NCBI GenBank assembly: GCA_023105745.1
Contig: JALGQZ010000001.1
Coordinates: forward strand, 70,035,991-70,099,990
Reading direction: 5' to 3'
DNA from: Austropuccinia psidii
Lineage: Eukaryota; Basidiomycota; Pucciniomycetes; Pucciniales; Sphaerophragmiaceae
DNA: 64,000 bases
Under the pieces are notes generated by a model that searched no databases, was not told the origin of the DNA, and was given only the letters and a program-made list of their open reading frames with translations. The first letter of the stretch is position 1. Each line of letters opens with the position of its first letter. Both the position numbers and the translations under genes were made by a program. Of this stretch, positions 1 to 10,234 are shown piece by piece.

Positions 1-119
1 GGTATTATTCCAATCAAGAAATATGCTGTGGTATATTTCATGAACATAGCTACCTTGATTAATTTTAATCATTTTGTATTGTTCATTGAACTCCAACATC
101 AAGTATTTTGGTGATTCCC
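1..119. other. Sequence flanking element A1, left side
   Basis: No gene seen. Its last five bases (ttccc, 115-119) nearly match the five bases just right of A1 (ttctc, 19840-19844), as expected for an aged target-site duplication. It was probably continuous with 19840 onward before A1 inserted. Confidence 0.6.
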
Positions 120-1534
120 TGTCAGGCTTAGTCTATGATGGAGCATTAAATCTATGTATATACAGCTTTAGCTCTGACTGTGAACTGGATATTTGAGTTT
201 TGAAGAGGAGTTATAATAGATAATTTAAGGGCTTTACTATGAGGAATAGTGGTGGTGAGTGCTGTTGAAAGCTCTGGGTGCAGTCTTACCAGTTGGTTTA
301 ATATAACAAGAGCTACAGTGCACTAATTAAGGTATACCTGGTTATTTTCCAAGGCTATAACTGTTTTGGAAAGTTTTAATATGTCGTAATTAAAGAGCAG
401 GATGGGGATTCCTTTTCTGGCAGAGAAAAGGCCTCCTTTTATCCTGAAATGGGGTGGAAAGGTCCTCTAGACCATCCACATAGAGGAAGTGAAGATTTTT
501 CATTTCAGAGTACTGGCTTGTGGTTTTAACAAGGCCTGTATGCTCTCTATTGGGCTCAAATGTGGTTTGAAAACCACATCTGGGCAGTTTTCCCCAATAC
601 AGGGTGAAAATTATCATCTGGATACCACACAGCCCTCTTCTAGTGTGTATGATGCATAGAAAGTGGTAAAACACCTGTATGGGACCCCATTATTGAATGA
701 GCTATGAGTTATTGAAGCATAAAGAAGCTTTTTTGTTTATTTGACACCTCCCAATCATAGTAACAGGATAGTATCCCACAGTAAAGATGTATTTGCCAAA
801 CTGTGGGATTTTAACCTTAAAGCTCCTATAGCTTCATCAGTTTTTAATATATTGAGCTCAAACTTGGTTCATTTTGTAGCTTTGGATATGATCTACACAA
901 TGGTACCTTGTTTGGTATGGGTAACATTAAATATGGCAAAGTTATGCCATGTCCAATTTTTGTTATCCATGTATATGATTTTCTCAAAATCTGTATGGAA
1001 CTTGTTTGCTCCATAACTCTTGTTATAGATAGGATATGGGGGAATTTATGACACCATCAGATAACCCTTATTGTGCTCTTTCTAAAATGACCCCACTTCA
1101 GGTATATCACACTAAAACTGTAGAAGCTAGATGAGAGGTGAATATTTGATTCACCCTTATTTGACCTCATTTTGACCATAGCTTCCGTAGTTTTGGTGCT
1201 AGCTCAGTTTGGCTAGTACCATTGAATATACCTTACTTAGAGCTTCAAGTTTAAAACCCATTTGCTGGTGTTAAGCTTCTTCCTCTGGATTTCAGATGGG
1301 AGGTGAAAATTAAGGTTTATGCTCAGCAACTCCTTTGAGCAGTAATAGCTTTGTTATTCTTTGTCCTATGATAATGGGACTTGTATATTTGGAAACAGGT
1401 GAGTTTCCTCTTATGTTTGATACCTTTTGAGTGGTTTTGGCTCAGCTCCATTCTTTGGTGTTATTTTGCTCTACCATTGGTTTATGGTATTTGGCTATCA
1501 TTCTTGTGCTCTGGTTTTGAGTCACAGGCTGACA
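120..1534 (-). repeat. 3' LTR of element A1
   Basis: On the minus strand it starts TGTCAGCCTGTGACTC and ends at a TGACA-type terminus (TGTCA on the plus strand at 120), so it has TG...CA ends. It is 1415 bp, close to the 1439 bp LTRs of A2. A purine-rich tract precedes it inside the element (complement of 1535-1547). It carries the palindrome described for the A2 LTR at about 557-582. Confidence 0.92.
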
Positions 1535-1558
1535 TACCCTCCCTCTAAAAAAGGCTCA

Positions 1559-2173
1559 TCATTGATGAGACTGTTCAGGCCTCCTAGAGGTTCTGAATCT
1601 TCTCAGGTGAAGGTTACTATCTGGTATTCCATCTTCTTCCAACCATTTATCTTTACCTGCTGTTTGGTTCTTGAATCTGACCAAATATTGTCTCTGGTCT
1701 TTACCATTCAGTCTGATGTTCCTGGCCTTGATGATCTTTTTCACAGGGCCAGGGGAGTCTTCAACCTCCACTATGTCTGGTGGGGTGTAGTTCTTGTTCC
1801 TGGAGGGGAATTTATCCTCTCCTGTCTGGAAGTAGGGTTTGACAAAAGTCACTGGCAATACTGGGTGTTTTCTACAGAATTCCTATGTAAGTCTAACCTC
1901 CACTGCATTTTTCCCTATCAATTTAATTATAGTGAAGGGTTCCATTAATGAGTCTCTCATTCTCTTTGGTCAATTAATGTTATTAAATCTGAGTGTAGAT
2001 ACTAATACTTGGTCCCCTTCTTTGAAGTCTGGTTCCATGTGTGTTTTGTCATACCCCTGTTTGTTGTATTCTTTATCCTCAGCTATGCACTTATCCACTG
2101 TATCACATTCTCTCTTCCACATGTAATGGAAGTCTTTGGCTGTGGGGTGGATAGTCAGACACTTTTTCTTCAA
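1559..2173 (-). pseudogene. Integrase C-terminus and chromodomain, A1
   Basis: End of the A1 pol gene in two reading frames (1559-1858 and 1970-2173). The last 60 residues carry a chromodomain-like pattern: an aromatic-rich strand [10 protein letters not shown], then W, then an acidic EEDGIPD helix start and FR. In this family the domain binds modified histones and steers integration. The rest is the GPF/GPY-like part of integrase that precedes the chromodomain. A frameshift separates the two pieces. Closely similar to the end of A2's pol (14100-14472). Confidence 0.85.
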
Positions 2174-2197
2174 GTGATTTGCAGGAAATAGGGGATT

Positions 2198-3110
2198 CTA
2201 CCCTTTTTCTACCAGTGAGGGTGATTTCCCTGTGGTAGAGTGCTGGCTGGTGTTGTAAGCCAGTTTGACTGCTGGTAGAAGTGTGACCCAGTCATGGGTG
2301 TATCCTTCATGGTCCTTAAATTCCATTCCATATTCACATAACCTTCTGATGGTTTCCTCCATTGTCTGGATCATTCTTACAGCTAAACCATCTGTCTGTG
2401 GATGGGAAGCTGTAGAAAATGCATTTTTGGTTCCAAGCATGTCATAGAGGTTGGTCCAAAATTCAGATGTGAATTTTGGGCCCCTATCACCAATGATAAT
2501 TTCAGGGACTCCACATGTGGAGATGATGTTATTACAGAAGAACAGAGATTTATCCATTGCTGTGTCTTCCTTGTTACATGGTAGGCACCTTACACTTTTA
2601 CTGTATCTATCAACTATGATTAGGGAAGAATAGAAGTTTTCCTTGCCTCCTGGGACTAGTCCTGTGACCCAGTCCATGTTAATGGTTTCCCATGGGTGTT
2701 TGGGTTCTTCTATATGTGGAAGCAGCCCATATCTCTTCCCATGTGTTCTGTTTGACTTCTGGCATCTTTCAAAACTTTTTATGTATTCACTCAACTTTTG
2801 TTCCCATTGGGGCCACCAAGCTGTGCCTGCTACCCTCTCTTTGGTCCTGTCTTCACTCATGTGTCCAATTTAGGGGAAGTCATGGAATTCTCTCAGTATA
2901 AGGGAGATGTGGTCCCTATCTATCACTGTGAGGGCACTAGTATGCTTCTATCTGTGACACAGTAGTGCATCTATAAGAAAATATTTATTGTCTTTATAGT
3001 CCCTCAACTAGGGCTCCTCTAAGTGGGATTGAAGTTCTGGGATCCTATACTTCTGTTGAAGGAGCTGTAACATCATGCTACACTGTTTGTGCTTGGCATA
3101 GGTTTTAGTG
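2198..3110 (-). pseudogene. Integrase core, A1
   Basis: The open frame 2198-2860 (220 residues) covers the end of the HHCC zinc domain (CQKSNRTHG) and the DDE core: MDWVTGL (first Asp), [12 protein letters not shown] (second Asp) and [17 protein letters not shown]. The usual Glu after the HPQTDGLA block is Val here, so the third catalytic residue is lost. The DRD signature is altered to DRG. The HHCC N-terminus lies in broken sequence to 3110. The family cuts and joins element DNA into the chromosome; this copy should be inactive. Confidence 0.85.
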
Positions 3111-3660
3111 ACTGAACTGAAAAATACATTATGCAGTTCTGAAGAGCTTATTCCCAATGTGGGAGTTTATTTCCATTCTGTTTCAGTTTCTTCACTGTCT
3201 GGGGTACCAAATTCTGGTGCCCATTCACAAAATCTGAAGTTTTTTCTCCTGTCTATTTCCATGAAATGGATAGAAATCTTGGCAGCTACTTCAGGTTCAT
3301 ATGCTAGGTTGCTTTTGACATTATCCAGTGGCCATCTACTGAGGCCATCTGCATTTGTGTGGCTCTTTACTTCTTTTTATATGATGTTAATATTATCTCT
3401 ATACTCTTGGATGGCTACTTGCCACCTCAACATGTGTTTATGTGTAGTATTAATGTTAAGTAAATACTTCAAGGCTTTGCAGTCTGTGTAGACTTCAAAT
3501 ACTGCACCCTCCAAGTAATAATGAAGTTTTTCTAGAGCCCAGACTAAACATAAGCATTCAGTCTTAGTGGCTCCATACCTGGCTTCTGAATCTGACAATT
3601 TCCTGGAGATGTAGCATATTACACCCTCCCTTGGTTCACCATCCACAATTTGTCGTTGGT
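3111..3660 (-). pseudogene. RNase H domain and tether, A1
   Basis: The open frame 3377-3646 reads [36 protein letters not shown] and EVYTDCKALK. This is the Ty3/Gypsy RNase H fold, including the TDCKAL block with a catalytic Asp. It degrades the RNA of the RNA:DNA hybrid during reverse transcription. The first RNase H Asp (YIDAAC) lies at the end of the RT frame at 3671. A stop and a short gap separate the two. The tether to integrase (3111-3376) is broken. Confidence 0.82.
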
Positions 3661-3670
3661 GAAGGGCTTC

Positions 3671-5104
3671 TCATAGGCCTTGAATACAAGCTGCATCTAT
3701 ATATAACTCGAATTGTAGTTCAAAGTCAAGTAACATAAGGAAAGGTGCATGAGTGAGTTCATATTTGATCCTCTCATATACATCACTCCTTTCCTTGGTA
3801 ATTTCAAAAACTACATCTTTTGAACATAACTTGTATAGACTACTAGTTATGTGGGAAAGGTTTTTAATGTGGTTCCTTTGGTAGCTAGCAAACCCAAGGA
3901 AAGATTGCATCTCTTTGATGTTCTTTGGTACTGGCTTTTGCAGTACTGCTTCCACTTTGTTCTGGTCTATGGCCAGGCTAAGGCCTGAGACTTTATGTCC
4001 TAGTGACAATAGCTCTTGTTGGCCAAAATTACAATTCTTAAGTGAAATTTTCAGATTGATGGGTGTGCATTTACTTAATACTCTGTCTATGTATTGCACA
4101 TGGTCTTCCCATGTCTCTGAGTATATAATGATATCATCAATATATACCACCATCCAGCCTTCCAATATTTCTTCTTGAAATATTGTGTCCATCATCCTTT
4201 GAAAATGGGCTGGAGCATTTTTGATGCCAAATGGAGTTCTAGCGTACTCATATATTCCCATATGAACTATAATCCTGAGTAGCTTCATGGAGTTTGGCTT
4301 AGCTCCATTCTGGTGAAAGCCTTTCATACAATCCATTTTGGTTATGTATTTGGCTTTTTCCAGCTTGTCCAGGGCATGGGGTATCCTTGGCATAGGGTAC
4401 CTATGTGCTTGGTTGTAGTTATTAAGGGATCTGAAATCTCCACATAACCTGGATTTGCCATCATTCCAGGTGATAAGGACAGGAGTGGTGATTTCCAATA
4501 TTTCATTGTGTCCTATCTTCCTGATAACATCCATATCTAGGAGTTTATTTATGTGTTTTTCAATTTCTTTCCTAGTTTCCAGGCTTGCTGGATATGGAAG
4601 TCTTCTGAGCATGGGTGGATAATGTCTTTCCGCATCCAGATATAGTTCTATATCATGGCCTCTGATATTGCCCAAAGTTTCTTCACCAATGGCAAAGGCT
4701 GGTCTATTTTTCATCAGTATTTTCAGTAAACTGTTTTTTTGTTTACTGGTGAGGTTAGCACTGAATTGGCCCTCTTTTAATTCATTGAGAAATTCTTCTA
4801 GAGGGTCTTTGTTAGACATATGGTGTATATCAAGTGAAAATTTATTTTCCTTTTTTTTACCTATGATAATGTGCCTGATTTTACTATTGTAAATGTCAAT
4901 GCCATAAATCTTTTGGTAGTCTGTTACCAGTAATAATCTCTGGATATGAGCATTTCCAAGCACTACAAACTCTGGGTTGAGTCTTATATTACCTTTCTTA
5001 TGGGGTATGATTATTGCTTTGATAATATTCTCAATAGATGCCATCTTCCCTGATGCACTCTTTACATTCTTTTCCTTGGTTGAAAAAGGGTTCCTTATCC
5101 CCAT
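3671..5104 (-). pseudogene. Reverse transcriptase, A1
   Basis: An open frame of 477 residues. It has the RT fingers (YPPMLRRLPYPASLETRKEIE), the CGDFRSLNNY block, MDCMKGFHQ, FGIKNAPAHFQRMMD and an intact catalytic YIDD (MVVYIDDIIIYSE). The thumb (SFLGFASYQRNHIK) and the first RNase H Asp (YIDAAC) follow. The RT is the best preserved part of A1. It cannot be expressed as a polyprotein because the upstream NC-protease frame (5031-5726) overlaps in another frame and the downstream RNase H is cut off by a stop. Confidence 0.9.
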
Positions 5105-5726
5105 TTGGGAAGTGGTTGTCCAGGTATTCTCTGGCCACTATAGAGAAGTGTGAACCACTATCAATGATCAATGGGTGTTGAGAATTGTCAATACATACAG
5201 TCATCTTTGTTGCTGTCCCATTTATACATGCCATTCCTCTAGTTGGTGTGACTAGCAAAGTCTGTGCATTTTGTGTGTGTTTACACAAGTTTTTGTTTTC
5301 AGTATCTTGTGGTATTCCTTCTTCCCAACTTATATCCTGAATTTCTAGTGGTCTTTCCTCTTGGTACTCCACTAGAAATTTCTCTTTTGGTTCTTGGTAA
5401 TGATTAGAGTGTTCTCTGATGGCATCACCCACAGAGTCTGATTCAGAATCCTCTGTTGGGAATTCTTCCTCTGGGACTTTTTCAATGGCATAGAATTTTT
5501 TCTTTTCCTTTGGACAGTTGTTAGCATAGTGGTCTGTTGACCCACAATTGTGACAAGAGCTTTTCTCCTTGGTCACTTCTGCCACTTTTTCTTTGTGTTT
5601 ATCCTTTATGTTCCCCCTTAAAGTTTGTTGCTCTTTGAAAGTACTTATTTTGTATGGGGAATATTTCCCTATATTTTTCCTTTTCCTTACATCTTGTAAG
5701 GTATTGGCAATGTCATCTAGATTCAA
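5031..5726 (-). pseudogene. Nucleocapsid knuckle and aspartic protease, A1
   Basis: A 231-residue frame with the CCHC zinc knuckle CHNCGSTDHYANNCPK, an acidic linker, and the retropepsin motif IIDSGSHFSIVA with the catalytic D-S-G triplet. The knuckle binds RNA for packaging and the protease cuts the polyprotein. The frame ends soon after the protease active site in a frameshift; the RT frame overlaps it. Confidence 0.87.
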
Positions 5727-5730
5727 CTCT

Positions 5731-6251
5731 GGTTAAATCTGCATTATATTGCATGATCTAGTTCTCCTGGAATCTGTTTCAAGAGTTTGTGATCCCTCAT
5801 TTGAATTTTCATTTGAGAATAAATGGCTCTAAGCCTTTTGGACTGTCTAAGACACCACTCATATGGATCTTTGTCCCAGAGTACTTGTCATTTTCAAATG
5901 AAATGGTCTTTTTCCATATCCAAGTACCATTTCTGTAATTTTGGATTATTTGGCTCTTCCACCATGGCCAGTTTCTTCTGCCATGGATTTCCTTCATTTC
6001 TGTGTACCAAATACTAGCATGTCCTCTAAAAAAGAATTTAATCTAGCAGTAATCCAATAATCTTGTATGCTTGGTGAATGAATTCAGAGTCCATTAATAT
6101 AATCAATGAGTTTCAATTGATCATATTCTGCTACACTAGAGAATGTTGGCCAGCTTGAGGCCTCTGGAAGGTGTTTCAGTGCTTCCTTCTCTGAATAAGT
6201 TGTTTTATCTCCATTTTGTTAATGTGATGGAAATTTTGGCTTATTATCAAA
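5731..6251 (-). pseudogene. Capsid part of gag, A1, left fragment
   Basis: Minus-strand sequence matching A2's gag between residues HGRRNWPWWKSQ and LKQLPEASNWPKF. The open piece is 5809-5997. Unlike A2, the tryptophan codon after NWPW is intact. Like A2, the frame ends at a TGA overlapping an ATG (ATGA at 5797-5800) that begins the NC-pol frame. The fragment stops at 6251, where A2 is inserted, and continues at 15936. Confidence 0.85.
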
Positions 6252-7690
6252 TGTCAGCCTGTGACTCAAAACCAGAGCACAAGCATGATAGCCAAAATAC
6301 CATAAACCAATGGTATAGCCAAGATACCACCAAAACATGGAGCTGAGCAAAATCAGCTCAAAAGGTATCAAAAGAAAGAGGAAACTCACCTCTTCCTCAA
6401 AATATAAGTCCCATCACCATAGGACTAGAAATAACAAAGTTATTCCTGCTCAAAGTTATTGCTGAGCATAAACCTTAATTTTCACCTCTCATCTAAAATC
6501 TAGAAGGAGAGGCTTAACCCCATCAAATGGGTACTCGAAATGAAGCTCTAAGCCAGGGCTATTCAATGGTACCAGCCAGACTGAGCTAGCACCAATATTA
6601 CTGGAGTTATGGTCATTTTCAGGCCAAATAAGGGTGAACAAAACATTCACCTCTCATCTAACTTCTACAGTTTTAGTGTGGGATACCTGAAGTGGGGTCT
6701 TTTTGGAAAGAGCACAATCAGGGCTATCTTATGGTGTCATCCACTTCCTCATATCTCAACTAATTCAGAAGTTATGGGGCAAACAAGCTCAATACAGCTT
6801 TTTGCCTAAAACATGCAAATGTACAAACCTCTTGTACATGAGATAACTTTGCCATATTTAATGATACCCATATCAAATGGGGTACCATTGTGTAGAGCAC
6901 ATACAGGGCTACACACTGAACCAATTTTTAGGTTGATATCTCAAGTATTGACTAAGCTATGGATGTTTTAAGGTTAAAATCCCACCTGCTGTCATATACA
7001 GCCTTACCATGGGATAATATCCCATAATCATGAATATGAAGTGTCAAATAGACAAAGAAGTATGTTTTTACTTCAATACCTCATATGTCAGTCAATACTG
7101 GGGTCCCATACAGTTTCTGTACAGCATTCTACGCATCATACACGTCAGAATCAGGCTTTGAGGTCCCCAGATGAAAATTTTCACCCTGTATTGGTGAAAA
7201 CAGCCCAGATGTGGTTTCAAAACCACATCTGAGCCCAATACAGGCTATACAGGCTGTTTGTAAACCACAAGCCAGTACTAGAAAGTGAAAAAATCTTCAC
7301 TTCCTCTACGTGGAAAGGTCTAGCACCCTTTCCACCCCATTTCAGGATAAAAAGGAGGCTTTTCACAGCCAGAATTGTCTCCTCATCCTTCTCTTGAATA
7401 CCCTATGTAGTAAACTGTCAAAAACAGTTTTACTCTTGGGTAAGAAACAGGTATAATTATATATTTAATTATTGTAACTCTTATTATAGCAACCCAACTC
7501 GTAAGATTGCACCCTGGGTTCTCAATAGCGCTCACCACCACTATTATCCAATAGTAGAACCCCTTAATTATATTATAAATCATCTTTAAAAACCCAAAAC
7601 CATTATTTTAAATCAATTTTCTACGGGTCACAGTCATAATTCTAGTTGTAAATACACTTATTATCACTTCAGTATAGACTCAACCTGACA
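6252..7690 (+). repeat. 5' LTR of element A2
   Basis: It runs from TGTCAGCCTGTGACTC to AGACTCAACCTGACA and matches 14497-15935 along its full length with no net indel. A near-perfect palindrome sits at 7206-7231 (CAGATGTGGTTT / AAACCACATCTG), followed about 120 bp later by an A/T-rich element (gataaaaagg) and a CT-rich stretch. The LTR should carry the promoter and the polyadenylation signal; I cannot place the transcript start. Confidence 0.95.
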
Positions 7691-7693
7691 TTT

Positions 7694-7709
7694 TGGGGGC
7701 CTGGCCGTG
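7694..7709 (+). other. Candidate primer-binding site, A2
   Basis: TGGGGGCCTGGCC starts three bases after the LTR end. Nearly the same motif follows the LTRs of C, H and E. A primer site pairs with the CCA end of a tRNA, so it should begin TGG, as here. The matching tRNA was not identified. Confidence 0.65.
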
Positions 7710-7734
7710 TTTTAAACTTTTTTGGACCTTACAA

Positions 7735-8269
7735 GTAAGTTTTTATTCTTATTTTCTATTTTCTGACAATTTTTTTATATTTTTTAGGCGTATTTTCTTT
7801 TAAAATATATATTTTATATATATTTTTTACTTTATTACTCACATTTTAAGAGTACTTACCACATGGTTAATACCCACTGGAACCTTTATTTTTGGCGTGT
7901 TTACATATAAAACACTTAAGCCATCAATAGGTCCTGTATTCTTGATTAAATAAGGACACCTCTGACTGAAAAACCATCAGTTGAGGTGTGGTTAAGTGTA
8001 TTGTTAACTCAATTACACTTATACAGAGCCACTTATTCAGATTACACTTGAAAACCACAAGTGTATCTGTGGGATACTGGCACACAAACAGTGTGACAGG
8101 GTACCAAAATCTGTAATTCTGACGTGGAATTGTTGATTCAATTACACTGTCATTATACAGGGCATATTGTAGTAACATACAAGCCCAGAGGCCAATCCTA
8201 GACATGCAAAACCAGCATTCTTGAGAAGTCTTAACTGACATAAGCCCTCTTTTTCCTTCCTTGATTCAG
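7735..8269 (+). other. Predicted leader intron, A2
   Basis: A consensus donor (acaa|gtaagt) follows the primer-site region and the acceptor is ttgattcag|TG. The same AG|TG opening begins the next exon in A1, C, H, E and J. Inferred from sequence only. Confidence 0.5.
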
Positions 8270-9338
8270 TGGAAGAAAATTACATCCCACTTGAGACCCA
8301 GTCACAGGACAACACATCAGTGACACCCTCAGAACCAGAGGGCAGAAAGGGCAAAGGAAAGAGGCACAGTGAAGGTCTCATTACAGCCAAAAAGTGGACA
8401 CCCATAGCCACTCAGAGGAGTAGAAAACCACCAAACTCTGCTTCAATACAAGGTAAACCAACCTTAACCACTTGTACAGGAAAGATTACAATTATTAACC
8501 CAGTTGTAACTTCCAAAGGCAAACTGCCCAAGTCAGCAGACAATAAATTTGTACAAGGCACAGTCAAAGGTAAATACCCTAAGAACATAAAGTTTTTGAC
8601 TGCTTTCAAGAACTGATATGTCTCCTGCATACCTCAGAGATCTTGGCTTCCAAAGGAACCAGCCAGAGGACAGAGAAGGATTGTCCAGAACCAGAAGACC
8701 AGGAAGAGGACACCTTGGACACAGTGGTGGATGGAAAAACAATGAGGGAGATAATATCAACCTTGCCATTCACACTCCAATTCAACAGAGACCTCAAACC
8801 AGAGGACTGGAAGGATATGGATCAAGTTCTTCAGATCCACCAACTCCTCAAAGACTTATTTCAATGGAGCATGGACAACAAGAGGTTCAACCTAGCAACT
8901 CACTGGGCAGAACTTGGATCAAGTTGCCAGAAGATCTGTCTCAAAGAGATAGACTTCAAAGATCTTATGGTAATCACCAAAGGTTGGAATCCTACCAGGC
9001 AGCACAGACTCCTGGAGGCAAGGGCACAGAGGATAAGGGAGAATCAAGCCACTATCCAAGCAATAGAAGAACAATTAACCCAGACAGGGCCTACTCAGAT
9101 TCCTTCAGGTTCACAAGGAGCAGGCCAAATCAGCTCTCCAGTGGCTTCACACCATTCAGAAACCAGCAGATCAGTGGCCAAGAGTCACCATTCTTCACAA
9201 TTCCAGGAAGTTTCCAGGAGAAGACAAGGAAACAAGGGCAAGAACAAAGCCTCCTTCAACCAGAGGAGGAAAGAGTCAGACCCCATGATCCAGAAGCTGT
9301 TAGATTTGGTAAAAGAAGTACACAAGAACCAGAAGTAG
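8270..9338 (+). CDS. ORF1: spliced overlapping protein of element A2
   Basis: Two predicted exons, 8270-8569 and 8638-9338, joined across a 68 nt intron (AAAG|gtaaat ... acctcag|AG). Exon 1 opens with two bases of a split codon, so translation must begin in an upstream leader exon that I could not fix. Exon 1 is hydrophilic and basic. Exon 2 encodes about 233 residues: a helical region with Trp and Leu (LPFTLQFNRDLKPEDW, LLKDLFQWSM), a GWNP motif, a Ser/Gln-rich stretch, then a basic tail (GNKGKNKASFNQRRKESD) ending KNQK. Exon 2 lies wholly inside gag, in the frame one base ahead of it. Related proteins occur in the same relative frame in C, H and E. Function unknown; it could be an RNA-binding Gag partner, or the true Gag N-terminus joined by frameshifting. 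Confidence 0.6.
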
Positions 9339-10234
9339 TTGTAAACCACTCTAGAATAAGTAGTCCTAGTAATAGAAACATTACCCCCACTCAGACTGAA
9401 AATAACATTGTCACATCTGAGAGTAACATCAACAGTGATACTCTGTGGTTACAAATGTCCCAATATGCTGAACAATCTGCAAAGCAGTTTGCAGAAATTA
9501 AAGCTAGCCAGGAGAGGATGAGACAAACTCAAGCCTCCTTGGAACAAATAGTTAAGAATCTTCAAGAAGGATATGCTCAACTGAGCAAAGCCTCTGAAGA
9601 AACCAACAAAAGACTGAATATAGTCTTTGAAGAACAACACCACAGCACAAGGTACAGGGAGTGTCTGGATCAAGACATTAACAAGTTGTTTAATGCCTAC
9701 CATAGCTTGAAGCCCCAACCACAAGGCCAAGTTATGGATAATCCATATAAACCAAATGACATCAAGCCAGATGCCATGTTGATGAATAAGGCAAGATCCC
9801 CATCACAATACCAAGATGGAGATGGCATGTCCTATTCAGAGAAGGAAGCCTTGAAACAGCTTCCTGAGGCCTCAAACTGGCCCAAATTCTCTGGATCAGG
9901 AGAATATGATCATATGGAACTCATAGATTATATTGATGGACTCTTCATTGATGTACCAAGCATACCAGACTACTGGATCACTGCTAGATTGAATGCTGCA
10001 TTTAAAGGTCATGCTGATATATGGTACACAGAAATGAAAGAAGTCCATGGAAGAAGAAACTGGCCATGGTGAAAGAGTCAACTCATCCAAAAGTACAGTA
10101 ATGGAACTTGGATATATCAAAAGACCATGTCATTTGAAAATGACAAATACTCTGTGGACAAAGATCCATATGAGTGGTGTCTTAGACAGTCTAAAAGACT
10201 TAAAGCCATTGATCCTCAGATGACATCCAAATGA
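8618..10234 (+). pseudogene. Gag of element A2 (matrix/capsid part)
   Basis: The frame is open from ATG 8618 to a TGA at 10070. The N-terminal 240 codons overlap ORF1 and are rich in Gln, Ser and Pro. Next comes a coiled-coil-like stretch (QSAKQFAEIKASQERM, NLQEGYAQLSKASEETNK), then capsid sequence (WPKFSGSGEYDHMELIDYID, YTEMKEVHGRRNWPW). A1 and E have WWK where A2 has W-stop-K, so TGG became TGA. The same frame then stays open to a TGA at 10232-10234 that overlaps the ATG of the next frame. ATG 8618 lies inside the intron proposed for ORF1, 20 bases from its acceptor, so spliced RNA could not use it. Confidence 0.82.

Noticed and set aside
1427..1948. 173-codon plus-strand frame
   Set aside because: It lies antisense to the integrase end and LTR border of A1; the minus strand shows clear domain motifs.
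7041..7232. 63-codon frame repeated at 15286-15477
   Set aside because: Repeated because it is in the two LTRs of A2. No domain, and the palindrome runs through it.
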